Made by a program: the position numbers and the translations under genes. From contig DAOTYE010000005.1 in the NCBI GenBank assembly GCA_034434915.1, positions 1 through 5,737 on the forward strand: a stretch of 5,737 nt of DNA, written 5' to 3'. Positions 1 through 5,737 of this stretch are shown piece by piece. Under the pieces are notes generated by a model. The model ran no database searches and was not told the origin of the DNA. It saw nothing but the letters and a program-made list of their open reading frames with translations. The DNA comes from DAOTYE01 sp034434915. GTDB lineage: Bacteria; Chloroflexota; Dehalococcoidia; Dehalococcoidales; RBG-16-60-22. The stretch's first letter is position 1. Each line of letters starts with the position of its first letter.

Positions 1-725
1 TCATTTTCCATCTGGCGGCGAACCCTGACGTAAGAAGGAGCCTGGAAGACACCGGGCTTGACCTGAGGCAGGAAACCATCGTTACCTATAACGTCCTGGA
101 AGCGATGCGGCTCAACAACATCAAAAAACTTGTCTTTGCCTCCAGCAGCACGGTCTACGGTGAAACTGCCCCAATTCCTATTCCGGAAGATTTCGGTCCG
201 CTCTTGCCCATTTCGCTCTATGGCGCCGGGAAGCTCGCCTGCGAGGGTCTTATCAGCGCCTTCTGCCATAGCTTCAGTATGCAGGCATGGATTTTCCGCT
301 TCGCCAACATTGTCGGCACGCGGCTTACCCATGGTGTTATCTATGATTTCACCAACAAACTGAGGCGCAATCCAAAAGAGCTGGAAATCCTGGGCGATGG
401 TGAGCAGAGCAAACCTTACCTTCATGTTGATGACTGCGTTGATGGCATGCTTTTTGGAATCAAAAATGCCATGGATGTGGTCAATGTGTTCAATTTAGGC
501 TGTGCTTCTGAAACTAAAGTGAAAGAAATTGCCCGGATGCTCGTGGCGGAAATGGAATTAAAGGGGGTTAAGTTAAGGTTCACCGGTGGTGAGAGGGGCT
601 GGCGCGGCGATGTGCCTCAGGTCAAACTCAGCGTGGAGAAGATGAAGAAACTGGGCTGGCAGGCGCGCTACACCTCTGATGAGGCGGTAAAAAAAGCAAT
701 TAAGGAGATTGTCAGGGAGCGGTAA
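1..725 (+). CDS. NAD-dependent epimerase/dehydratase (extended SDR), 5'-truncated
   Basis: This is the C-terminal 240 residues of an extended short-chain dehydrogenase/reductase acting on a nucleotide sugar. The frame is open from base 3 to the TAA at 723-725. An internal ATG at 105 is not the start, because the family motif HLAANPDVR lies upstream of it (bases 9-35). Visible motifs are the SSSTVYG strand-loop (bases 141-161) and the catalytic YxxxK pair, Tyr at 219-221 and Lys at 231-233. The N-terminal Rossmann GxxGxxG is missing off the left edge; about 65-70 residues are lost if the protein has the usual length of about 310. SSSTVYG is typical of UDP-glucose/UDP-GlcNAc 4-epimerase-like members, whereas 4,6-dehydratases usually carry TDEVYG, so an epimerase is favoured. 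The substrate cannot be read from the sequence. The next gene starts 4 bases downstream, so it is probably co-transcribed with the heptose genes. Confidence 0.93.
   Translation, partial: IFHLAANPDVRRSLEDTGLDLRQETIVTYNVLEAMRLNNIKKLVFASSSTVYGETAPIPIPEDFGPLLPISLYGAGKLACEGLISAFCHSFSMQAWIFRFANIVGTRLTHGVIYDFTNKLRRNPKELEILGDGEQSKPYLHVDDCVDGMLFGIKNAMDVVNVFNLGCASETKVKEIARMLVAEMELKGVKLRFTGGERGWRGDVPQVKLSVEKMKKLGWQARYTSDEAVKKAIKEIVRER
714..719 (+). promoter_or_regulatory. Ribosome binding site supporting the ATG 730 start of hddC
   Basis: AGGGAG sits 10 bases before ATG 730, inside the last codons of the epimerase gene. A second purine stretch, AAGGAG at 702-707, is only 1 base from an in-frame TTG at 709, too close to serve it. 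The ATG at 730 also places the family's MxAVVLAGG opening exactly at the N-terminus, so it is preferred. Confidence 0.55.
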
Positions 726-729
726 CGTC

Positions 730-1434
730 ATGCAGGCGGTGGTTCTGGCGGGCGGGCTCGGCACCAGACTGAAGCCTTTCACAGAAAAATTGCCGAAGGT
801 GATGGTGCCGGTAAATGGCAAGCCCTTTCTCTTTCATCTGCTGAGGATGCTAAAGGATAGAGGCATTGATAATGTGGTCTTGTGCACCGGCTATCTGGGT
901 GGAATGGTGCGGGACTTCTTCGGTGATGGGGCGATGCTCAGCATGAGGATACAGTATAGTGAAGAAAAAGAAAAGCTCCTGGGCACCGGGGGGGCTTTGA
1001 AACAGGCTCAGAGTTTGCTCCAGAGGTATTTTATGGTGATGAACGGTGATACCTATCTCCCGCTTAATTATCGTGATGTGGAAAGAGCGTTCATACGAAG
1101 CGATAAACAAGCCCTCATGGTGGTCTATGACAACAATGAAGATACCGGTGTGAAGAGTAACGTGACACTGGACGGCAAGCTCGTAAGCAGATATGATAAA
1201 CAGGGCGGTGACCCACATTTGCGCTATGTTGAGGCGGGTGTGCTGGTGCTGAGCCGTGAGGTACTGGAACTGATACCGGAAGGGCAGGCTATTTCCCTGG
1301 AGAGAAGCATCTACCCCATTTTGATAGCAAGAAAACAGATGGCGGCATATGTCACGGCACAGCGTTTCTATGACATAGGCACACCTGAGCAATGGCAGGT
1401 GTTTGAAAATTATCTTCAGAAGGAAAGACCGTGA
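730..1434 (+). CDS. hddC: D-glycero-alpha-D-manno-heptose 1-phosphate guanylyltransferase (HddC-like)
   Basis: A 234-residue sugar-1-phosphate nucleotidyltransferase, predicted to join heptose 1-phosphate and GTP into GDP-heptose plus pyrophosphate in the cytoplasm. The signature nucleotide-binding loop LAGGLGTRL is at residues 6-14, followed by PKVMVPVNGKP (22-32) with the conserved Lys23. LLGTGGAL (83-90) is the base/ribose-contact loop and NGDTY (105-109) carries the metal-binding Asp107. YDIGTPEQW (214-222) carries the second acidic ligand, Asp215. Length is normal for the short HddC/RmlA-like single-domain enzymes, without a left-handed beta-helix. Nucleotide specificity (GTP) cannot be read directly; it is inferred from the neighbouring hddA, gmhA and gmhB, which with this gene make the known GDP-heptose set. 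The start at ATG 730 is preferred over TTG 709. The TGA stop overlaps the hddA GTG start by 4 bases. Confidence 0.88.
   Translation: MQAVVLAGGLGTRLKPFTEKLPKVMVPVNGKPFLFHLLRMLKDRGIDNVVLCTGYLGGMVRDFFGDGAMLSMRIQYSEEKEKLLGTGGALKQAQSLLQRYFMVMNGDTYLPLNYRDVERAFIRSDKQALMVVYDNNEDTGVKSNVTLDGKLVSRYDKQGGDPHLRYVEAGVLVLSREVLELIPEGQAISLERSIYPILIARKQMAAYVTAQRFYDIGTPEQWQVFENYLQKERP
1420..1425 (+). promoter_or_regulatory. Ribosome binding site for the GTG start of hddA
   Basis: AAGGAA lies 5 bases before the GTG at 1431, within the last codons of hddC. It supports GTG as the true start. That start puts the family opening (IITRTPFRISFAGGGTD) at residue 2 of the protein. Confidence 0.65.
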
Positions 1435-2411
1435 TTATCACGCGCACCCCGTTCCGAATCAGCTTCGCCGGCGGCGGGACTGACCTCCCGGATTTTTACC
1501 GCCGTCAGGCGGGCGCGGTAGTCAGCACGGCAATTAACAAGTACATGTATGTCATCGTCAACAGGCGCTTCACTGATGCCATACGTGTAAGCTACTACGC
1601 GCGTACGGAGTTTGTGGACAATGTGGATGACATCCAGCATCCTCTGGTGAGGGAGGCGTTGAAGCTGACAGGCATAAGCAGGGGAATTGAAATCGCTTCT
1701 ATCGCTGATGTTCATGCCGGAGCAGGACTGGGTTCTTCCGGTAGCTTCACCGTGGGTCTGCTCAACGCACTCTATGCTCTGAAAGGCTTTTCAAAATCAG
1801 CTGAGGAGCTGGCGCAGGAAGCCTGTCGTATTGAAATTGATATCCTCGGTGAGCCGGTGGGTAAGCAGGACCAGTATATTGCGGCGTATGGCGGTTTCCG
1901 TTTCATCCAGTTCAATCCGGATGAGTCTGTAAATACTGAGCCAATAGCCTGGTCAGAGGCAAAAAAGTCAGCGCTGAAGCAGAATTTGCTCATGCTGTAT
2001 ACCGGTGATGTGCGGGAAGCGCGTCACATCCTTCATGAGCAGAAAGAGAACATCAGTAAGCGCGGTGTGATGGCATCATTAATTAGACTGCGTGATATGG
2101 CACTGGATTTGAAGCAAAAACTGGACCATGATGCTTCACCGGACATCATCGGCGATGTTTTGCGTGAGGGCTGGCAACTTAAGAAAGGTCTTGCCAGCGG
2201 CATCAGCAACGACCGCATAGATGAAAGCTATGAAAAGGCGCTCAAGGCGGGCGCCACTGGTGGCAAGATTCTGGGTGCGGGTGGGGGAGGTTTTCTGCTC
2301 CTTTATTGCCCGCCGGAGAAGCGGGATGAGGTAAGGAAAATGCTGGGCGACTGGCGCGAGCTGGAGTTTGAATTTGAACCCGAAGGTAGCAAAGTCATCT
2401 ACATGGTTTGA
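1431..2411 (+). CDS. hddA: D-glycero-alpha-D-manno-heptose 7-phosphate 1-kinase (GHMP family, HddA-like)
   Basis: A 326-residue GHMP kinase predicted to phosphorylate C1 of heptose 7-phosphate with ATP, giving the 1,7-bisphosphate. Motif 1 (RTPFRISFAGGGTDLPDFY, residues 5-23) is the sugar-binding N-terminus characteristic of HddA and fucokinase-type enzymes. Motif 2, the ATP phosphate loop GAGLGSSGS (97-105), replaces the usual Ser/Ala-rich ending with Gly-Ser but keeps the core. GKQDQYIAAYGG (144-155) holds the likely catalytic Asp147, and motif 3 is the glycine-rich KILGAGGGGFLLL (279-291). Length is typical for the family. It starts with GTG in a GTGA overlap with the hddC stop, a classic translational-coupling junction. 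A gap of 15 bases separates it from gmhA. Other GHMP sugar kinases share this fold, so the heptose substrate rests mainly on context. Confidence 0.9.
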   Translation: MIITRTPFRISFAGGGTDLPDFYRRQAGAVVSTAINKYMYVIVNRRFTDAIRVSYYARTEFVDNVDDIQHPLVREALKLTGISRGIEIASIADVHAGAGLGSSGSFTVGLLNALYALKGFSKSAEELAQEACRIEIDILGEPVGKQDQYIAAYGGFRFIQFNPDESVNTEPIAWSEAKKSALKQNLLMLYTGDVREARHILHEQKENISKRGVMASLIRLRDMALDLKQKLDHDASPDIIGDVLREGWQLKKGLASGISNDRIDESYEKALKAGATGGKILGAGGGGFLLLYCPPEKRDEVRKMLGDWRELEFEFEPEGSKVIYMV

Positions 2412-2426
2412 ATTGCGGAGGCAGTT

Positions 2427-2987
2427 ATGGTACAGGAATATATCGCAGGTGTCAAAGAAAGCCTGAGCGAGGTATCCGCAGAACAGGTGGAAGAAATAGT
2501 TGACATAATAGTTAACGCCTGGGTAAGACGGAAGAGAATCTTCGTCATGGGCAATGGTGGTAGCGCCACTACCGCCTCACACTTTGCCCGGGATTTACAG
2601 ATAGGTACGGGCAGGGAAAACAAGCCGCGCATCAGGGCGGTCTGTCTGACTGATAGTGTCGCCCTCATTACTTCCCTGGCAAACGACAAGGACTATGCCT
2701 CAATCTTTAGTGAGCAACTTACTGACCAGTTGGAGCCCGGAGATGTCGTCATTGGCATCAGCGCTTCAGGAAACTCGCTCAACGTCCTTAAAGCTATTGA
2801 GTATGCCAGGGAAAAAGGGGCAATCACCATCGGGCTGGTGGGCTTTGGCGGCGGCAGACTCAAGGCATTGGCAGACAAGGCGATTGTTCTGTCAAAGAAG
2901 GACTACCGTCAGGTTGAAGATGTCCACATGGTCCTGGCTCACGTTATTTCCTGTCTCGTGGGAGAGAGAATAGCACATGGCAAGTAA
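2427..2987 (+). CDS. gmhA: Phosphoheptose isomerase (SIS domain, GmhA-like)
   Basis: A 186-residue single SIS-domain protein predicted to isomerise sedoheptulose 7-phosphate to D-glycero-D-manno-heptose 7-phosphate, the entry step of the pathway. GNGGSATTASHFARDL (42-57) matches the GmhA phosphate-binding region, ND at 86-87 matches E. coli Asp94, and SASGNS (112-117) matches E. coli Ser119/Ser121/Ser124. The metal-site histidines are kept (His52 and His172, for E. coli His61 and His180). The other two ligands differ: Asp56 stands where E. coli has Glu65, and Glu164 where it has Gln172. These alignments are by eye against the remembered E. coli protein. Length is close to the 192 residues of E. 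coli GmhA. A GGAGG at 2417-2421, 5 bases before the ATG, fixes the start. The gene overlaps gmhB by 11 bases. A related SIS isomerase with another phosphosugar substrate is the main alternative. Confidence 0.85.
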   Translation: MVQEYIAGVKESLSEVSAEQVEEIVDIIVNAWVRRKRIFVMGNGGSATTASHFARDLQIGTGRENKPRIRAVCLTDSVALITSLANDKDYASIFSEQLTDQLEPGDVVIGISASGNSLNVLKAIEYAREKGAITIGLVGFGGGRLKALADKAIVLSKKDYRQVEDVHMVLAHVISCLVGERIAHGK

Positions 2988-3522
2988 GGCAGTCTTTTTA
3001 GACCGTGACGGCACGATGGCGATAGACGTGGTCTATTGTTCGCGTCCGGAAGACTTTCATCTTTTCCCGGAGACTGCGGACGCAATAAAGCTATTGCGAA
3101 AGCACGGGTTCAAAGTGATTGTTATCACCAATCAATCAGGTGTGGGGCGGGGTTATTTCACCGAGGAAGCTCTGCGGCGCATTCATGAAAAAATGGTCGG
3201 AGAGCTGGGAGCTAAAGGTGCCAAACTTGATGCTGTTTACTATTGCCCGCATCATCCTGATGACCACTGTGAATGCCGCAAGCCAAAGCCGGAAATGGTG
3301 CTCCGGGCAGCCAGAGAGCATGATATTGACTTGGCTCGTTCTTTTGTGGTGGGGAACTCTGCCGCGGATATTGGCTTGGGCAAGTCGGCAGGCTGCCGGA
3401 CAGTTCTCGTGGCGCGCTCTCTATCTGAAGTAGAGGCAAACTTGCTGAAGGCAGATGCCGTGGCTACCACGGTGCTGGAAGCGGCAGAGATGATAGCAGG
3501 ATGGAGCGCTGATGAGCGCTGA
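2977..3522 (+). CDS. gmhB: D-glycero-alpha-D-manno-heptose 1,7-bisphosphate 7-phosphatase (HAD family, GmhB-like)
   Basis: A 181-residue HAD-IIIA phosphatase predicted to remove the 7-phosphate from heptose 1,7-bisphosphate, leaving the 1-phosphate for HddC. HAD motif I is FLDRDGT (7-13) with nucleophile Asp9 and acid/base Asp11. Motif II is TNQSGVGRG (51-59). The zinc-binding loop CPHHPDDHCEC (90-100) gives ligands Cys90, His92, Cys98 and Cys100, followed by RKPKP (101-105) with the motif III Lys. Motif IV reads VVGNSAAD (124-131): Asn127 stands where most members have the Mg-binding Asp, while Asp131 is kept. The zinc loop is shorter than in E. coli GmhB and resembles compact GmhB/HisB-N proteins. 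Length is normal. A purine-rich GGAGAG (2961-2966) precedes the ATG by 10 bases. The start lies 11 bases inside gmhA and the stop 11 bases inside the next gene. Confidence 0.87.
   Translation: MASKAVFLDRDGTMAIDVVYCSRPEDFHLFPETADAIKLLRKHGFKVIVITNQSGVGRGYFTEEALRRIHEKMVGELGAKGAKLDAVYYCPHHPDDHCECRKPKPEMVLRAAREHDIDLARSFVVGNSAADIGLGKSAGCRTVLVARSLSEVEANLLKADAVATTVLEAAEMIAGWSADER
3503..3506 (+). promoter_or_regulatory. Ribosome binding site of the glycosyltransferase gene
   Basis: GGAG lies 5 bases before ATG 3512, inside the last codons of gmhB, and overlaps the first copy of a 10-base tandem repeat. It supports this start, which makes the gene overlap gmhB by 11 bases. Confidence 0.55.
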
Positions 3523-3523
3523 G
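3504..3523 (+). repeat. 10-base tandem duplication at the gmhB/glycosyltransferase junction
   Basis: Bases 3504-3513 (gagcgctgat) and 3514-3523 (gagcgctgag) are adjacent copies matching at 9 of 10 positions; each holds the palindrome AGCGCT. The first copy supplies most of the glycosyltransferase ATG, which is completed by the first base of the second copy. The second copy supplies the TGA that ends gmhB. Because the unit is not a multiple of three, it sets the frame relation between the two genes. Confidence 0.8.
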
Positions 3524-4672
3524 TCTCCCGACAAAGTCAATCTTGCTCTCGTTACCCAGCCTCTGAGCAAGGGTGGTATATCCATTCTTAAAAATTACCT
3601 TGCCCTTATTGGCTCACTGGTGGGAAACATTTACTTTATTACTGATGGTTTTCCAGAAACGGAAAATAAGAAACTACACATTCTGAAAATAGCCGTAGCC
3701 GATACCGCTATGAAGTCAATCATTCTCCGGACTCTCCGCCTGCTGTGGATTCAAATCAAAATCTGCAGACACTTATTAAGAGTAGCCGGTGAGATAAAGG
3801 CGGTGTTTTTTCATATCGGCAGTGACTTGTATCTTCTGCCCATGGTGTTTGCCAAACTGCTGGGCAAAAAGACGGTCAGGTTTGTCGTCGGGCGGCACTC
3901 AAACTTCAGCAAGATAGAGTATGGCTGGATGGGTGGTGTCCTCGTGCCGATTTTCCGAATTATTGAGGGTATCAGCTTTCGCCTTGCTGACCGCATCAAT
4001 GTGCTTTCTCCAACTGCCATCACTGCCATGGCGCTGGAAAGGTACAGGCATAAGATAACTGTCAGCGGCGCACAATTCATTGATGATAATGTGTTTCGGA
4101 TAATAACGCCTTTCAAAGAAAGGAAAAACGTGGTCGGGCACATCGGCGGTCTCGGACCCAGAAAAGGTGCTTTGAACTTCGCCCGGGCAATACCTTTAGT
4201 GCTCAGAGAATGGAATGATGTTGAGTTCGTCATCGCCGGACCGGGTTCACCAGATGAGCGCCGGATGATTAAAGCAGAGCTTGAGAAAGGCGGGGTTTCT
4301 TCCAAGGTCCGGCTGGATAACTGGATTCCGGCTGAAGAGTTCCCGCTCAGACTGAACGAGCTAAAAATCTTTATCCTGGCATCTTATGAAGAAGGGCTCC
4401 CGGCAGTCCTCCAGCAGGCGATGGCGTGTGGAGCTGTCCCGGTGGCAACTGCCGTGGGTGGCATACCAGACCTGATAAAAGACAGGGAAACGGGCTTTCT
4501 TCTGGCGGATAATTCCCCGGCAACCATAGCGGCCACCCTGCTGAAAATCCTGAAGCATCCTGACCTGGAAAAGATTTCTGATAATGCCCGCCGGTATATT
4601 ATGCAAGAATACAGCTATGAAAAATCAGTAGCCAGGTGCAGAGAAGCACTGTCTTTTTTGCAGGTTGAATAG
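3512..4672 (+). CDS. Glycosyltransferase, GT4-like (GT-B fold)
   Basis: A 386-residue cytoplasmic glycosyltransferase, probably moving a sugar from a nucleotide donor onto a lipid-linked or growing glycan. The N-terminal half begins a Rossmann strand at residues 9-16, followed by a KGG loop (20-22), and is diverged. The C-terminal half is clearly GT4-like: VGHIGGLGPRKG (208-219) opens the donor-binding domain, FVIAGPGSP (239-247) is its second strand, and SYEEGLPAVLQQAMACGAVP (291-310) followed by VGGIPDLI (315-322) is the nucleotide-sugar site. Two usual residues differ: the EX7E motif ends in Gln302 rather than Glu, and the Arg commonly found at the position of Gly213 is missing, while Lys218 is kept. 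No membrane segment or signal peptide is convincing. It overlaps gmhB by 11 bases and ends 2 bases before the next gene. A heptose donor is plausible from context only. Confidence 0.88.
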   Translation: MSAESPDKVNLALVTQPLSKGGISILKNYLALIGSLVGNIYFITDGFPETENKKLHILKIAVADTAMKSIILRTLRLLWIQIKICRHLLRVAGEIKAVFFHIGSDLYLLPMVFAKLLGKKTVRFVVGRHSNFSKIEYGWMGGVLVPIFRIIEGISFRLADRINVLSPTAITAMALERYRHKITVSGAQFIDDNVFRIITPFKERKNVVGHIGGLGPRKGALNFARAIPLVLREWNDVEFVIAGPGSPDERRMIKAELEKGGVSSKVRLDNWIPAEEFPLRLNELKIFILASYEEGLPAVLQQAMACGAVPVATAVGGIPDLIKDRETGFLLADNSPATIAATLLKILKHPDLEKISDNARRYIMQEYSYEKSVARCREALSFLQVE

Positions 4673-4674
4673 TG

Positions 4675-5737
4675 ATGTCCGGACGCATTATTAAAATAGT
4701 CAGCATTTCCAGTTTCATAGCTCTTACCACTGCCATCCTCATAGCACGTAGCGCACCGGCAGACGGCTATGAGATATCAATTTATACTGCAACTCCTTTT
4801 GTCGTGTGGGTGGTTCTGCTGGCGGGTATGCTATCCGGGATTGGTATTATCCTTTACTGGTTTACCGGCGGCGCAGAGGCAGACAGTTACCAGTGGAAAA
4901 CGGGGCTTTTGCTCCTTTCCTTCAGCTTCATTACGCTCCTTTCCATTCACATTTTCCGCGGATATGCTTTTTACGGCAAGGCTGATAGCGTAACCCATCT
5001 GGCGTTCGTGCGTAATGTCATTCTAAATGGTCAGACATTTAGAGAGAATATCTATCCCGTTACCCATATTTACATTGCCCAGCTTTCACTCGTTAGCGGT
5101 ATTTCACCTGAAAGGCTTTTCAGTCTTTTACCGGTCTTTTTCAATATGCTCTATATTCTCCTGGTTTATCTTTTCTCTCAAGCTTTATTGTCCAGGTCTG
5201 GCTCAATCGTGCTGGCGACGACTGCAGGCGTTTTGTTGCTTTCCGGGATTAGCGTAGGCTCAGTCTATGCGGACCCAAACTCCCTGGCTAATCTCATCTG
5301 GCCCCTGGCAGTATTGCTCTATGTTAGAGAATCGTCTGCAGATGAACCGTTGAGACTGCAAATTACATTTCTCCTTGTGATAATGCTTTTTCTCCTGCCG
5401 CCGTTCCATGTTATCTCTGCTTTTGCTCTCCTCATTGTGGTTGGTACTTTTTGGGCGCCGCCGTGGCTTTACGGTCTGTCAGGCAGAATAAAGCGCACAG
5501 TAATTGACTACCGGTTTGTGGCACCGGCTTTCTTTATTCTTCTAGTCTGGAGTTTTTCCTGGATAAGGTCATTTTATGTCTGGGAAGCTATGTTGAGAGC
5601 TATGCGCACTGCTCTGGTTGAGGGTGGTGATGCTGGTTGGGCGGGCCACCTGAGCAGTCAGATGGCAATGGCTGGTCAATTCGGCTACAGCGTGATTGAG
5701 TATGTCCTCAAGGCGTTTTATGCCGGCGCGGTCTATG
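4675..5737 (+). CDS. Polytopic membrane protein, possible GT-C-type glycosyltransferase, 3'-truncated
   Basis: An open frame from ATG 4675 to the right edge (354 complete codons, no stop), so the C-terminus is missing. I do not recognise the family with certainty. By eye, hydrophobic segments lie near residues 6-24, 41-63, 76-95, 148-170, 176-198, 202-217, 228-260 (one or two passes), 281-297 and perhaps 336-354. Between the third and fourth is a polar loop of about 50 residues with DSVTH (104-108) and YPVTH (127-131). An acidic residue and histidines in such a loop recall GT-C enzymes that use polyprenyl-phosphate sugars, but this is inference. A polysaccharide polymerase or an unassigned membrane protein is also possible. 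The start follows the glycosyltransferase stop by 2 bases with only a weak AGG (4662-4664), which suggests coupling. A GTG at 4672 would add one residue. It is probably the last-acting protein in this part of the operon. Confidence 0.85.
   Translation, partial: MSGRIIKIVSISSFIALTTAILIARSAPADGYEISIYTATPFVVWVVLLAGMLSGIGIILYWFTGGAEADSYQWKTGLLLLSFSFITLLSIHIFRGYAFYGKADSVTHLAFVRNVILNGQTFRENIYPVTHIYIAQLSLVSGISPERLFSLLPVFFNMLYILLVYLFSQALLSRSGSIVLATTAGVLLLSGISVGSVYADPNSLANLIWPLAVLLYVRESSADEPLRLQITFLLVIMLFLLPPFHVISAFALLIVVGTFWAPPWLYGLSGRIKRTVIDYRFVAPAFFILLVWSFSWIRSFYVWEAMLRAMRTALVEGGDAGWAGHLSSQMAMAGQFGYSVIEYVLKAFYAGAVY

Noticed and set aside
709..729. In-frame TTG start that would extend HddC by seven residues
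   Set aside because: The AAGGAG before it is only 1 base away, and the extension (MSGSGNV) precedes the MxAVVLAGG opening that normally begins the family. ATG 730 fits better.
850..1392. 180-codon open frame on the minus strand
   Set aside because: It lies fully antisense to hddC, whose protein shows strong family motifs. The antisense translation has no recognisable domain, so it is a shadow frame.
2656..2973. 105-codon plus-strand frame inside gmhA
   Set aside because: Out of frame within a gene whose SIS motifs are clear, and with no domain of its own; not counted as a gene.
3811..4305. 164-codon open frame on the minus strand
   Set aside because: Antisense to the glycosyltransferase gene, with no recognisable motif; explained as a shadow of the plus-strand coding frame.
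4635..4659. Hairpin followed by a T-run, resembling an intrinsic terminator
   Set aside because: GGTGC (4635-4639) can pair with GCACT (4646-4650) and six T follow at 4654-4659. The stem is only 5 pairs, one of them G-U, and it lies inside the glycosyltransferase coding end with the next gene tightly coupled. At most a weak pause site.
4769..5257. Two short plus-strand frames (4769-4993 and 5027-5257) as separate small proteins
   Set aside because: Both are in another frame of the long membrane-protein gene that stays open from 4675 to the edge. Their hydrophobic, Ser/Phe-rich look comes from reading that gene out of frame.
1..5737. tRNA, rRNA, CRISPR, insertion sequence, riboswitch or attachment site
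   Set aside because: Coding sequence covers practically every base, and I saw no array of repeats, terminal inverted repeats, transposase motifs or RNA-gene signature.

Overview
The window is one uninterrupted run of seven plus-strand genes with almost no non-coding DNA; the longest gap between genes is 15 bases. It reads as the inside of a single operon for making and using an activated heptose. Both ends cut through genes, so the operon's promoter and terminator lie outside.

Layout: (1) bases 1-725, the C-terminal part of an extended SDR, NAD-dependent nucleotide-sugar epimerase; (2) 730-1434, hddC, a sugar-1-phosphate nucleotidyltransferase; (3) 1431-2411, hddA, a GHMP-family sugar kinase; (4) 2427-2987, gmhA, a SIS-domain phosphoheptose isomerase; (5) 2977-3522, gmhB, a HAD phosphatase with a zinc loop; (6) 3512-4672, a GT4-like glycosyltransferase; (7) 4675 to the right edge, a large polytopic membrane protein that is incomplete here.

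Genes 2-5 are the complete known set for GDP-D-glycero-alpha-D-manno-heptose. GmhA converts sedoheptulose 7-phosphate to heptose 7-phosphate, HddA phosphorylates C1, GmhB removes the 7-phosphate, and HddC adds GMP from GTP. The set is the alpha-anomer GDP route; no ADP-heptose enzyme (HldE or HldD) is seen. The epimerase may modify this or another nucleotide sugar. The glycosyltransferase and the membrane protein are the likely users of the product in a surface glycan such as a capsule, S-layer glycan or O-antigen-like polymer. That last step is inference.

The gene junctions are tight: overlaps of 4, 11 and 11 bases and gaps of 4, 15 and 2 bases. This suggests translational coupling. Shine-Dalgarno sequences are clear before most genes, one gene starts with GTG, and base composition looks near balanced. 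These fit a bacterium, but no taxonomic marker is present. The N-terminus of the membrane protein reminds me of membrane proteins common in archaea and some Chloroflexota-like lineages, so the phylum is left open.

The most notable details are substitutions at conserved positions in three enzymes (GmhA metal ligands, GmhB HAD motif IV, and the GT4 donor site) and a 10-base tandem duplication that forms the gmhB/glycosyltransferase overlap.
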